A stretch of 64,000 nt of DNA from Halicephalobus mephisto (GCA_009193035.1 SWDT01000001.1:1240001-1304000), one strand, 5' to 3'. Shown: positions 23,292-34,601, numbered from the stretch's first letter. Notes: generated by a model from the letters alone, not told the origin. Program-made: numbers and translations.

Positions 23292-23468
23292 ATTGTTAAG
23301 AGAAAATTAGAGTAAAAAAGGACGAGAAGGGAAAACTTGAATATCAGGGAACGTGGAATACTGTATCTTACGACTGAGACGTTTGGTTGTGTTGTGTGGG
23401 AGATATATAAATCATATCCTTGTAATTCTACTAAACATTACTATAATATTTTTTTCTATCTTGATAGT
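23292..23468 (+). repeat. Dispersed ~177-bp repeat, copy 1
   Basis: Nearly identical (about three differences) to the reverse complement of 29924-30100. It begins ATTGTTAAGAGAAAATTAG and ends TTTCTATCTTGATAGT. Flanks differ completely. No terminal inverted repeat, A-tail or coding capacity. It contains GGGAACGTGG and GTTGTGTGGGAGATATATAA. The nature of the repeat (SINE-like, RNA gene copy or solo end of an element) is unclear. Confidence 0.8.
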
Positions 23469-23634
23469 AATAATTTTAATTCTAATAATAGTTGGTTACT
23501 ACTTGATTAGTGTCAGTAGTTGACGTATTCGAGGATTTCTGCTCGAACGAATTCCCTCGTCACTATCGATACAACTTCATTGACATGTTCATCGATGAAT
23601 GGATTATTTTATTTATGATTTAGATATTGTTCAG

Positions 23635-24721
23635 TTAGATGAAATAGCTTTTTTCATTGAGCACAAAAGTTTCGCCTTGATATACATGATGTTTAGGCAT
23701 CACGTGCAGTTCCCGTTGCATGCTGCCGTAATCCTGGATCTGAGTTTGTGATCGATACTGATTCTGGTAGACTGTCTCGTCCCCACAGTTGCACTCCAAG
23801 TCGTGGTCGAACTGATTCCTATGGACAGGGAACATGGTTTGTCCTTGGCCCTGAAGGAGTGGAGAATTGGAGTTGGCAAATTTCTGGTGAAAATGAGTGT
23901 TGTTCGTTGTTGGCAGCATCGACGAAGGCAGAGGTGAACTGTGAGGACTAACTAACCGAGGTTTAATCACTGGAATGCCACTAGAGGTCTTTTCGTGGTG
24001 GGAGTGAGGGGGTGGGGAGGTCTGAGTTCCTACTGTCCCTCCCTTGAGGAGGCCAATTTTCGTCCTAAGCGAAGCAATGGGGGATTCAGGAGAGGGTTCC
24101 GTTCTATAGGGCAAGTGTTTCAAGGACAGTGAGTTAGGGGCTCTTTCAAGGGATGAGCGCTGAAACGCCACACAATTATCCCTAATTAGAGGAATTAGCT
24201 GAAAAAACCCACGTTGGAGACGTTGTCGAGTTGGGAGTAGATGATGCAATCGATCGCCCCTTCTTGTCCGACATCCCCGTCGTAAATGTGCACTCTTGGA
24301 TGCCTCGGGCATTCACCGTTAGCAGTGGGGCGAGAATATCTATGGTCGAACTGGTTTTTGGTCAATGGATAACTCAATGATGCGTCCCCTTCATGGCCAT
24401 TCAAAACTGGATTCGCCATTTGCTCGACCAAAACCGAGTCGATGGAACCTTCTCGTGCATGTAGCATGGCTGGGCCCCAATCAATGACCACTTTTCCACA
24501 CAAGACGAGACCTACGACCATTGTTGTTGGACCCGCGAGCCAAACTGCAAAAATTCGGCAATTGACAATAGATTCGAAAATTGAATTACCTTTCCCAATT
24601 TCGGAATCCTTGTAAAAGATGGAGAACACGGTAAAAACGAGACCCGTGGCCATGAGGCCAAACGCGACGCACCCATAGCTGAAATGGCCAATCGAATTTC
24701 CGAAGAGGGACAAGGAAGTAC
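23635..24721 (-). CDS. Two-TM protein with long polar cytoplasmic tail (5' exon not found)
   Basis: Exons 24721-24590, 24544-24213 and 24159-23635 join in frame to about 330 residues. The second intron is 53 nt and removes an in-frame stop. TM1 is GCVAFGLMATGLVFTVFSIFY and TM2 WLAGPTTMVVGLVLCGKVVI; a short loop joins them. Then come about 250 polar residues rich in Pro, Ser, His and Gln, including GTVGTQTSPPPHSHHE, ending NEKSYFI. The pair of close TM helices followed by a long disordered tail recalls TMEM200-like proteins, but this is a weak comparison. The first exon starts at an acceptor (CATCTCATCAG) without an ATG in frame, so at least one upstream exon is missing from this model. Confidence 0.6.
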
Positions 24722-26729
24722 CTGATGAGATGAACTTGATGTCTGTGGAGATTGAAGCAACAGCAGCACATAAAGTTCGTAACCGCCCTGGGATGGACGG
24801 AAGTGCTGCTGCTGATTTGTGGTTATATTGCCAGTTTAGTTTAATACCTCTAACGATTCTGGAATGCCTTCATATAAAGGACAAAGGAAACAATTATGGA
24901 CTTGACAAATTAAACAGGAAATAAACTAGGTTCCATAGTCTTTCCCGACGACAAAGTGGCTCAGTAACGTCGTGATTTCAGCCCAACCGAATGGCAAACA
25001 AAGGCACCCGAAAGGAGAGCGGATGAAACCGGCTTCTAAAACAAGAGCTCTTAAGAAGTATCATATAGCTTACAATTTCAACTCGGGAGAGGAAACGTCC
25101 TTCTTCCTGGAGATAAAGATACCGAAATTCTGTCTATTTTTTGCTGTCATCAAAGTAGGATGAAACAAGAAAATTGAGACCTTGGCTTAAACGAGATGAG
25201 CTTCCGTCTCCCTCGTGGAATATGTGGACATTGAACGGGGCAATTTGGTTTACTAAGAGTATCTGGCAAGGTTATTGATATCAGAAAAAGCAAATTGGAC
25301 CTTTAAGCGCCCGTTAACGCTGGGGAGTTACTTGACTAAGCTTCACCTGTCCTTGAATTTAATCTAATGAATAAAGGACCTACGGAAAGCAGGAAAAATC
25401 TGTTTATAGCTTTTGTTGGATAAACAGCTTAATTATATTATGTCAGACCACCAGAAACACTAGAAAGCTTAAATCGGACCAAAATAGCCAAAGTTGAAAA
25501 GCCCAAGAAAGTAGCAACGTGTGCTCGCTCACCCATCTCATCATTTCTGGAGAGTCCACCTGCGTCAGAAAACCAAAACAAAAGAAAGATAAAATTGGTC
25601 CATGACGGTTAACACATTTTAAAGAAGAAAAGGACCATTTGTCAAAAGAATAAGACAGAAGATGCCGAAATAACTGGATGAACGAAACAAAGCGAGCTTT
25701 TTGCGCTTCGTTGTTTGTCATCGACAATGAACGGAAAAAGTAGGGTTTGTGCGATTACAAGAATCCTCAGATGTTGGAGACACGCAAACCGGAACACTAG
25801 TTGGCCACTCAAGTTTACCACCCAAAAGCTCAGCTTAGTTGGTCCTGGTGGCTGACGAGGTGAAACAGGCCAAAAACATCAAGGAGTCCGCAAGCGACGC
25901 AAAAAGCACAAGTGAGAATTTTCGGGTGCCAAAAGTTACAAATGCCATTACGTGCTAACGTCCGGCAAGGATTTGCACTATGTAGAGCATTCCATTCTTT
26001 TAGGTGGTCCGATTTAGGGCGTCAACGGTCTTCATAGATCATTTTTGTGCTCAAAAACGGAAACCAGATCTCGATTACAAAATCTGTCAACATTGCTCCG
26101 ACTCTAAGTTCTCTTGGTCTTCGATGTTATCCAGACCACTACTCAGTAGATGAATTATTCACGAATTTCGTTAAAAAATGAAAAAAATCCGCAAAACAAT
26201 GCCCTAGTCCCAAACGAACTTGCTATTGTCGGTCATAAAATAGAGCAGTACCATAAATACGGCAAATGACCCAAATGGTTTTCAAGAAAAAACTAAATTT
26301 TCCATTTTTAAAGTCAAAAAAGTCCAATAAAAATATAACACGAAAAATCAACTAAAGCGTTTCAGTGGGAAACGAACGGCACCACAAGAACAATGTTTAC
26401 TTAGTCCGCCGCAGTTGTCTCTTCCGTAGACTGAAGCCTTGTTGAAGCTTTGATTACTTTCCAACGGATGCAAAAGGGTAAAGTAAAATTTGCAATCCTC
26501 GAATGAACAAATTTACTATATTTGGATTTTATTTACATCAGTCTGAGGAATCTTTATAGCCACTGGATATCTACAAACAACAAACAGAACATTATCGACA
26601 ATGTAAACGTAGTAATTTTTCTTACTACTGATTTGTATCGGTCTCTTTATTGCCCTCAAACTTGGGTAATTAAACCAAAGAAAGTGATAATTATAACAAT
26701 CGCGGCAAAGCAAGATATGAGACATTATG
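24722..26729. other. Gene-poor spacer
   Basis: 2 kb without a supported gene. The first few hundred bases should hold the missing 5' exon of the two-TM gene. The segment 25740-26160 is less AT-rich and looks like decayed coding or repeat DNA, but every frame is broken within 60 codons. Confidence 0.4.
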
Positions 26730-26905
26730 CAGTCCAACTTGGACATAAAATACCCCCTCGGAACTGGGGAAAGTGTATTTTATAACAGAGAATATACTGT
26801 AGCTGGGGTAAATTCAAAAACAGACTAACCAAATTCACTCATTTACGCCGTATGCTAAATCCGAGATATGTTATAACTGGGGTGTTTTATATCCAAGTTC
26901 TACTG
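26730..26905. mobile_element. Pogo/Tc1-like MITE, short copy
   Basis: Same family as 4893-5219, but with one core unit (AGCTGGGGTAAATTCAAAAA and ACTCATTTACGCC) instead of three. The left end begins CAGTCCAACTTGGACATAAA. The right end is GTGTTTTATATCCAAGTTCT then ACTG, followed by TA. The right-hand 60 bp, GTATGCTAAATCCGAGATAT onward, is nearly identical between copies. Confidence 0.75.
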
Positions 26906-26907
26906 TA

Positions 26908-27641
26908 CATAATACATTACGATTACTTAAAGCATTATATAATTACGATAAGTACAAAACGCGAATCAGGTACATTAATAGTGAAACGTAGAGATCCGCT
27001 TGGTTCTTTTGCATTGATGATTCATCTGCCGTTCTCCACTACTGCCATCTTCGACTGCATCGACAAATGCGATAAAACGGTTATGTGGCGTTTCTGTCTT
27101 AAACATTTATAGTTGAATCCTACAATCACAACTGGAAAAAGTACTTATAATGCTGTTGTTGGGACTTTAGACGTCATGCAGGTGGAACTCCCTGGTTGGA
27201 TGTTCTCAGCACGATTACCGTAATCCTAGAGTGTTTATCTCGTTGTGTTAATGTTTTATTATATAAGAGGATTTGGATTTGCACATTCTAATAAAATTCA
27301 AATATATCTTCCTGCTCTCTCAACGACAAATCACAACAGATGTATGAAAACTCATAAATTCTGAATCTAAAATCAGAATCAATATTCAACTTTCAGAATT
27401 CAAATTTTGGAGACTAATTCTGGATCTAAAGATATGTGAAATTTTACATTAAAACTTTATAAAAAGTAGAAACTTATCTAAAATGGTTTTTAAAATACTA
27501 TTTAACAGGTACAAAATTATTTAAAGTAGTTTATTTTTTAATTTTTAAATTAAAGTTGTAAAAATTGGAACATAACTGCTCGGGACAGGAATGTCTCATT
27601 ACGAATAAAACAGCAATTAAAAGCCAAAATCACAAACATTA
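26908..27641. other. Spacer between two miniature elements
   Basis: AT-rich noncoding DNA. No gene or further repeat recognised. Confidence 0.5.
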
Positions 27642-27850
27642 AGGGAACTTGTCTAAAAAATGTAAAGCTTACAGGGGAAGGGGTCCCAGGAAAGCCCCAT
27701 GTAAGCCTTATATACTTAGACAAGGTCCCTAAATTAAAAAAAGCTAAAATAACCTATAAGGGAGCTTGTCTAAAATATGTAAGGCTTAAATGGTGCTTTC
27801 CTGGGACCCCCTTCCCCCTGTAAGCTTTACATATTTTAGATAAGTTCCCT
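27642..27850. mobile_element. Foldback element made of two inverted palindromic units
   Basis: The left arm 27642-27730 and right arm 27759-27850 are imperfect reverse complements: AGGGAACTTGTCTAAAA at the left end pairs with TTTTAGATAAGTTCCCT at the right. Each arm is itself an inverted repeat (AGGGA-CTTGTCTAA ... TTAGACAAG-TCCCT) around a G/C-rich core, GGGGTCCCAGGAAAGC. The 28-bp loop is AT-rich. This fits two MITE copies in opposite orientation or one composite foldback. No coding capacity. Confidence 0.8.
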
Positions 27851-28426
27851 AATTTTCTTGAAACGGAAAAAAGATATCGGTGTTCAACTCGAAATTATTC
27901 AAAAAGTTATTTTTCGATGAAAATTACCGTCATTGGTATCGATTCTTAATTAAAAATTCGTATTTTATCAAGATTGTCTCAATGTCGTCCAATTAAAATT
28001 TGTATCTCATTCCACTAATGAGAAAAACGATGAAAAAAGTACTTTTTAAAAACGAAAACGATTACACGAATACCATCTTGTTCGAAAAAACTAGGATTGG
28101 TTTTATGTGGAACCACTGGACAAAGACACAATTCGTCAAATTCATTCTTGACTCGTTGAATCCTCTTAATTCTTCGTTATTAAGAATTCCATCAATAAAA
28201 GTTGATTTATATGAATTAATGAAAAACTTTATGTTACATTTATATCACTATCAGCACAAATAGGAGTAATTTTCGCAAGGGGGAAAGAAAAAATACCAAA
28301 ATCTGATTTTTGTCGATAATCTTATTTTTTACTAAAAAAGTTTAATTCAAAAATTAGAATAAAACTAAAGTTGAAACAACTTTTCAAATTTCGTCTGAAG
28401 TCCGGAACTACAATATAAAAAAACGA

Positions 28427-28464
<38 letters not shown>

Positions 28465-28817
28465 TAAAAATAAAAATTATAAAAATTATAATAAAAATTA
28501 TAAAAATTATAAAAATAAAAATTATAAGAATAACGACAAATCTGGAACACTTTTCTGGAAGATGTCGAAAGCGGCAAATTTGGACTACATAGGATTATGT
28601 TTGTGGAAAAGGAATTCTTAGTGTCAAATCGGCAAACATTACTCGAATTACCTCAGTTTTTTTCTCCAAAATCGTCAAATTGTTTTATTTTATGAGTAAC
28701 TTTTATTTAAATCAAGTTATTTAGAACAATCATATCTAAATAATAATCAAGACAGCTTATAAAGTAGAAATGGGACGTATACCTGTCTCCATAGCTGGAA
28801 AGAAACCTATTTCTAAC
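27851..28817. other. AT-rich spacer with microsatellite
   Basis: No gene. Holds a (TAA)n tract near 28431-28465 running into AAAAATTATAAAAATTAT repeats up to about 28510. An 87-codon ORF at 28000-28263 (+) has no recognisable features. Confidence 0.55.
28431..28510. repeat. (AAT)n microsatellite and derived AT repeat
   Basis: About ten uninterrupted AAT triplets followed by AAAAAT and AAAATTATAAAAATTATA repeats. Confidence 0.9.
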
Positions 28818-29103
28818 TAGGGTTGTTATCTTTTTCGTCATTATTCCCAAAACTCTCTTCGAAAAAAGTATGTAAAAATTTTTTTACATACTTTTTTTTT
28901 GGAGAACAGCAGTCGGATTATTTTTCTCTGTTCGTCTCCAAAAAAGAGTGCGGGAAAAAAAGTTTTACACGCTCTTTTTGAAGAGAGTAGCAGTCGGATT
29001 ATTTTTCTCTGTCTGTCTCCAAAAAAGAGCATGAGAAAAAAAGTTTTACGTGCTCTTTTCGAAGAGAGTTTTGAGAATAATGACGAAAAAGACAACAACC
29101 CTA
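28818..29103. mobile_element. Non-autonomous hAT-type MITE with internal hairpins
   Basis: Terminal inverted repeats of about 48 bp: the left end TAGGGTTGTTATCTTTTTCG is mirrored by CGAAAAAGACAACAACCCTA at the right end. An 8-bp direct repeat TTTCTAAC flanks it exactly (28810-28817 and 29104-29111), the target duplication size of hAT elements, whose ends are often YAGGG. Inside are a short hairpin (AAGTATGTAAAAATTTTTTT then ACATACTT) and two tandem ~82-bp units, each with CAGTCGGATTATTTTTCTCT and its own inverted AAAGAG...CTCTTT pair. Total 286 bp, no transposase. Confidence 0.85.
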
Positions 29104-29111
29104 TTTCTAAC

Positions 29112-29562
29112 CCGAATCAGCAACAGTTTTCACGTTTTTTTCATATTGATCAATGATCAGTTAAATTTTGCAAATTTTGAAATTCAAACAAGTAACGGAA
29201 TGTTGACTTAAAAGTTTTGAATGTTTCTCATTGGTGAATCTGACTATTTATATATTGACCGAACTCCTGGAATAATCGGTTTTTTCAGAAACCCTTTGGA
29301 GGTTGTTCCGAACAAATGCTACATTGAATGCTCGATGTTTTCATTCTGTAGCTTTGCAGCCTAATAACAGGAAACGGAAATTCTTGTCATAGTCTGGATT
29401 CGACAACCCTTTCAGGTGACCGTTTTGCGTTTCAACAATGCTATTTGCGAAGACAGATCTGTTAGAAGATATCCTAAGAGATCAAAAGCTCAACAAATGT
29501 AGCACGGAAGAGCAGAAAGCAATTTTTTCTCTTGTTCTTGTCATGTCTTTACTTAACAATAA
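29112..29562. other. Spacer between hAT MITE and dispersed repeat
   Basis: Noncoding. Only short ORFs. Confidence 0.45.
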
Positions 29563-29726
29563 GACAATACAAAATAGGAACAATATTATTAAATATCAGA
29601 ACTACACCCGGGGAGGACACCCGATACACCGGAGTGTTCCCTTCTATACTCCTCAGTGGGGAGAAAGGACTGTTAAGTCTTCGGTGTTCTGGATATCTCC
29701 GGTCGTCAGGACTATGCGTCCACAAC
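29563..29726 (+). repeat. Dispersed ~164-bp repeat, copy A
   Basis: Close match to 37858-38019: both contain AAAATAGGAACAATATTATT, AACTACACCCGGGGAGGACA, TCTATACTCCTCAGTGG and GGTGTTCTGGATATCTCCGG. A third, diverged copy lies inverted at about 38323-38432. No inverted ends or target duplication seen. It may be a fragment of a longer element. Confidence 0.8.
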
Positions 29727-29923
29727 AGTTCTAAAATATGATCTTATCGGGAATACGCCCGAAAGTGTAGGCGATAATAGTTCAAACTTTATTTAGAAAA
29801 AATCGTTCATCATATGGATTAAGAAAACTAGGACATGCACATATTAGTTTTTACTATTTTTTATTTTCCGATTAACTCTGAGAAAAAAATAAAATTTGCA
29901 AAATTATCATTATAAATTTCATG

Positions 29924-30100
29924 ACTATCAAGATAGAAAAAAAAATTATAGTAATGTTTAGTAGAATTACAAGGATATGATTTATATATCTCCCACACAA
30001 CACAACCAAACGTCTCAGTCGTAAGGTACAGTATTCCACGTTCCCTGATATTCAAGTTTTCCCTTCTCGTCCTTTTTTACTCTAATTTTCTCTTAACAAT
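29924..30100 (-). repeat. Dispersed ~177-bp repeat, copy 2 (inverted)
   Basis: Reverse complement of 23292-23468 with about three mismatches. The two copies are 6.5 kb apart in opposite orientation, so the intervening segment could invert by recombination. Confidence 0.8.
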
Positions 30101-30941
30101 GACATTCTTTGAAATTTGTTACTCATATTCGAAAAATACAGTCCTTGAAAATTTTGACAATTTTTAAACAAATAATTCGAAAATTGAACTTTTGGTTTCT
30201 CAGATATAAAAATCTTCCAATCAAGAAATAATCCACGAGTTACAGACGGTATATTTTGTTTCTTAAAAAAATACACTTATTGACGAATATATTTGTTTAT
30301 AAATTTTTATTGATTCAACAAAAAAATTGCATTTTATAAAAGAATATTCCCAATTGAACGATTAAATACACTTGAATGCTTAATTGGCGAAATTTATAAC
30401 GAAAACAAGAAATCAAGCCGAATGATCTAAAAATAAAACAATTCGAAATCTGCAAAACTTTGTAGTTGGAGATATACGGTAAAAATTCGGGATTTTTGGA
30501 CACGATATTTTGATTTTTCAGAAGTTGATTACATGTTTAATTTCATTTCAAGTACAGTAGTAACTTTTCCAAAAAAAATAAAAATCAATAAAATTCACAA
30601 AAACGAATCAGTTGTAATCCATATTTTCTCACTAAAAACCAAAAAAAATTCCATTCATCCATTTGGTCATCGTCATTACTGTTTTATTGCAGTTTTTATT
30701 GTTTGTATAAAATATCTTTTGAAATAAATTAGAATTGTCAATTTTTAATTTTTTCTATTTTTAAAATTTATCAGAATTTGGGTTTTTTCTTTTGCCTCGT
30801 TACGCCTCTCGTACTCCCGACGCGAAATTCTTTTTGCTGTCGTTGCTGTGTTGGAAGACGGTCGAGACTCCGATTTCCTTTCTTCCACCTCGTTTTGCAC
30901 CGTGTTTTTGCCATACTGGTCTTTTTGGAGAACCAGAGAAG
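30101..30941. other. Upstream region of SMAP gene
   Basis: AT-rich, without a supported gene. GC rises after 30790, just before the SMAP ATG, where the 5' UTR and promoter probably lie. Confidence 0.5.
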
Positions 30942-32509
30942 ATGAACAAGCGAGATATAGCACCTAAGGATGTTCCTCGTCTCAAAGGTAAGTGTTTTGT
31001 ATATGGATCTCGTATTGATTGATAGTTTTCAGAGACGGTTATGGCCATTGCCAAGTTCTCTGGAAATGAGCTATGTGCTGATTGTCAGGCTTCCCGTTCG
31101 TTGTGGGCTTCTGTCAATTTTGGAGTGTTTTTGTGCTCAGAATGTGCCGGTATTCATCGTGGACTTGGAGTTCACATTTCTCAAGTTCGATCTGTGACGC
31201 TGGATGACTGGACTCCGTCCCAAGTCTTCTCTGTTTTGATTAATGGTAATCAATACGTGAATTCCTACTTGCTCAAGCACCAACAAGGAAGACGAATTAT
31301 GCACGGACACGATAGTTCCTTTAAGAACAGGTTCATCTGCGAAAAGTATGACAAGATGCGATACGGTAATCGTGATGGATTACTTGTTGTTACGAGAGAT
31401 ACTTTTCCACAACTTTCTGTTGATACGGTTATTAGTTACTATCGCCGTGCCGTCGGAGAATATGTGAGTTGTTATTTCGACGAAAAAAGTATTGGCAATT
31501 TCTGTTTTAGCAAAACAATCGTGACCATGCTTCTGTTCGCTGGGAAATCATTAAAATGGCAGGATATCCTCACATGAATAAGATTCCTCGTGAGCCCAGC
31601 AACATTATGGTCCGACTTCCAGGTAATATTGTTTCAACCCCCTCTCCTGCTCCAGCAGTTAAGTCAGCGGTCGTTACTCCACAACCTCCTCCTCCTCAGG
31701 TCCAGCAAGAGAATATCATTGATCTCGATTTCGGTGAGATGACTTCAGCTCCTCCGATCTCTCCCCCAGTTGTAACAACCACGTCGGTGAATAAACCAAT
31801 TGCTGATTTGGGTGATTTGTTTGCTGGCGTGCGCGTCGAGGACAAAAACCATGGAAACGACGAGTGGCCTACGAATACTGGTGTTAGCAACGCTTCCTTG
31901 TTTTCGAATATTCCTCCAACGAATGATTTCACAAAGAGTGCCTCATGCGAGTCCTTCTCGAAGCCATCAACTGATCAGTTTGCGGATTTTTTGTCTTTCT
32001 CAACTACTGGTGTGAACTCAAACAACGACAAAGGAATCAGTAATGCCCCGAAGTTCAATATTTCCGAGAAGAACCACTTTGGATATCAATCTGACCTCAA
32101 CAATATTGGCAGTGTTTCCACTTCAACTCCAATGACAATGTTGTCTTCCAATATGGTTGACCTTACCGGTAACAATCATTCTGCTAAATCCGGTTTTGAC
32201 CTACTGGGATTCCCTAATTCTACGTCGCACAAGAGCAATAATTTATTATCAAATCCTGAACCTCCGAAAAATCCAACTCATGGTCTTGATTTCATAAATG
32301 GCTTGAACAGTGTTCCACAAAGTGACTCAAAGAATTTACCCGGATTCGGTCTTGATTTTGGTCAATTTGGACTTGCTTCCGAAGCCATACCTCATTCACA
32401 ATTTCCTGTCCTCAATCAAAGCAATAGTTTTCCGATGATGAATAGCGGCTCCAAGAATGGTCACTCGGGTGATGACAAGGATTTTATTTTATCGTTGTAC
32501 AACAAGTAA
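30942..32509 (+). CDS. SMAP: SMAP-type ArfGAP (stromal membrane-associated protein)
   Basis: GTPase-activating protein for Arf GTPases in clathrin-dependent traffic. Exons 30942-30987, 31033-31463 and 31511-32509 give 491 residues. The N-terminal ArfGAP domain (about 17-135) has the C4 zinc finger CADCQASRSLWASVNFGVFL then CSECAGIHR, which includes the catalytic arginine, and VHISQVRSVTLDDW. KMAGYPHMNKIPREP at the end of the domain is usual for SMAP. The rest is long, Ser/Asn/Pro-rich and disordered, with IIDLDFGEM and PIADLGDLFAG, which look like adaptor or clathrin-binding acidic stretches. The end, DDKDFILSLYNK, parallels the ILSLY end of vertebrate SMAP proteins. AATAAA follows at about 32675. 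Paralogue (SMAP1 or SMAP2) not assigned. Confidence 0.92.
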
Positions 32510-33175
32510 GGTTGTGATTTACTTTCAGATTGTTGAATGTGATATTCTAATCGAAAAATGGTATATTAGAGGATCCCATACCCAGGGTTGCGATACTGGT
32601 ACATTCAATTCAGATTTTAATGTCTTTCTTTTACTAGACTAAAATAGATGTTACTGTGCAAAGTGTTTTCGGAAAATAAACTATTCTTTGGGGCAAAAAC
32701 GATGGATATTATGAAGATTCGTTTTGTGGAGGTGTTTTGTGTAAATATCGTCGTGTGCGTGAGTCCGTCCCCGAAAAGTAACAGGTCCTAGAAACACGAC
32801 TTGATGGACGTGCTTCCCGCACCGGTTCTTGAGCTTGTTCGCCGTGAGAAGAACTGGTGTGGAAAATTGATGAGTTGTGGATGAGTCAGTGATCATTCCA
32901 ATGGATTTCATGGTAAATCAATTGTTTTAAATATTTGATGTAGTTAATTTTAATAATTTTTTTCTATAAAAATAATTAATTTTAAATTTTTTCGTATGAT
33001 TTGTCTTTTTCCCATTTGTGATGCGCGGGAGCTCACCGACCCGGAGCGTAAAATGTCAGGGGAAGGAAAGCGCTCGTCGTTGAGGCTTATCTTCAGTGCG
33101 TTGTCTTCTGCGCGCGTCGATCGATCTCTTTTTGATGAATCGTCTTGAGTAATCCATGACATTTTTAGTTTAATC
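32510..33175. other. Spacer SMAP / G-alpha with two small minus-strand ORFs
   Basis: Contains SMAP 3' UTR and the G-alpha 5' flank. Two minus-strand ORFs, 32681-32911 (76 aa) and 32950-33177 (75 aa), have protein-like composition (the second includes SPDILRSGSVSSRASQ). They lack recognised motifs, and the second starts across the G-alpha ATG. Not called as genes. Confidence 0.4.
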
Positions 33176-34421
33176 ATGGGGTTGTTGCCATGTTGTTCGA
33201 CTCCAGAAGATCCTCAAACCAAAACCATCGAAAAAGAGATAAAAAAAGAACGAAAAAATTTAAGAAGACAGGTAAAAATTCTCCTCTTGGGAGCGGGCGG
33301 ATCTGGCAAAACGACCTTCCTGAAGCAGATGGTGATTATCCATGGAGCTGGGGAATTCACGGCCGATGAAGTAAGAGCCTACAGAGCTCAAATATACCAG
33401 GCAATTACTCAGTAATCAATTAGTTAAAATTAATCGCGTTTTTAGAACATAATCAGTGCAATGAGGATTCTGCTCGATGCCAGACAGAAACTGGGCTTCA
33501 AATGGGAAAAGGAATCTAGAAAAAAAAATGTCGATCTCATCATGAGGTACTTAGTCATGGAATTTCATTTTTACGAATAAGTTTGCAGATTTACGGCCAG
33601 CGATCTCATGAGAGGAGTCGATCAAGCTACGTTCATCGAAGTTTCCCCGATCATTTATGATTTCTGGAAGGACAAAGCTATTCAGCAGACGTATGAACAA
33701 CGGAATCTATTTCAAATTGTAAGTTTACTCTGTATCGTCGCAATAAGAGCAATTTTCAGAGCGAATCTTGTGTTTATTTTTTCGAACACATCAATCGAGT
33801 TTCGATGCCGGATTATTACCCGACGAACAAGGATATCCTTTACTGTAGGAAAGCAACGAGGACTATTACGGAACATGTATTTGAAATCCAAAAAGTCCCA
33901 TTTAGGTTCATCGACGTGGGGGGTCAAAGGTCACAACGACAGAAATGGTTCCAGTGTTTTTCCGATATGACGAGTATTCTGTTCATGGTGGCTTCATCCG
34001 AGTACGACCAGGTGATTCTGGAGGATCGGAGGACGAACAGGGTCGTCGAGTCGAAATCCATCTTCGAAACCATCGTCAATAACAAGTCTTTCGTAAATGT
34101 TTCTATTATTTTATTTATGAACAAAAGTGATTTATTAGAAGGTAGGAGTTACTGTAATTTCTCGATTGTATGTTGTATTTAGAAAAAGTGCCGAGATCAG
34201 ACATCAGACAGTATTTCACAGATTTCACCGGAGATCACACTTCTCCCAGATCTGTCCAGGTATTTTTGTTGGACAAATTCGAAAAAAGCCGTAAAGACAG
34301 AACAGTACCCTTTTTTTATCACTTCACCACGGCAATTGACACAGATAACATCCGACGTGTTTTTGAAGATTGTCGTCAATCAATTCTGGAGCAGAATCTC
34401 AAGACGTTAATGATGCAATGA
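33176..34421 (+). CDS. G protein alpha subunit, G12/13 class, divergent
   Basis: Heterotrimeric G-protein alpha subunit acting at the plasma membrane; the G12/13 class usually couples GPCRs to RhoGEFs. Exons 33176-33400, 33446-33546, 33589-33718, 33760-34141 and 34183-34421 give 358 residues. The first intron is GC-AG (ACCAG|GCAATT). Class is shown by [32 protein letters not shown] [14 protein letters not shown], and the C-terminus [16 protein letters not shown] offers Gly2 and Cys for lipidation. G1 reads GAGGSGKTT, so the P-loop Glu of the canonical GAGESGKS is Gly. Switch I is [10 protein letters not shown] (catalytic Arg and the Mg-binding Thr kept). Switch [15 protein letters not shown] keeps the catalytic Gln. 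NKSD and the late guanine-binding loop (TAID) are present. TTTTAG lies seven bases before the ATG. A GPCR gene converges from the other side. Confidence 0.9.
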
Positions 34422-34601
34422 AAAATTGCCGTTGTTGAAATTTTTATTTGTCTTCAATAAACTAATCTTTGGGCCGATTTACCGGTTGAATAGAGATCAC
34501 AAGTCGTTTCATAAATGTCATTATTTTTCTGTTTTCGGAAAAAGAACCTTTTTGATTATTCGCAACCCGTCAAGGAACAAAGAAATCCAGCATTCCGGAA
34601 G

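Noticed and set aside
24195..24240. Short 14-nt GT...TTTTTTCAG interval at the end of the two-TM gene exon
   Set aside because: Too short to be an intron; the same donor with the next acceptor (GTTTCAG at 24160) gives a normal 53-nt in-frame intron.
25740..26160. GC-richer segment suspected to be a decayed mariner transposase
   Set aside because: No frame carried D,D34D-type or other transposase motifs, and no inverted ends were found.
28365..28577. 70-codon ORF rich in Tyr/Phe/Asn
   Set aside because: Translation of the (AAT)n microsatellite.
32950..33177. 75-codon minus-strand ORF starting over the G-alpha ATG, with protein-like composition
   Set aside because: It overlaps the G-alpha start head to head, degrades into A/T-rich sequence at its end and has no known motif; probably a shadow of 5' flanking sequence.
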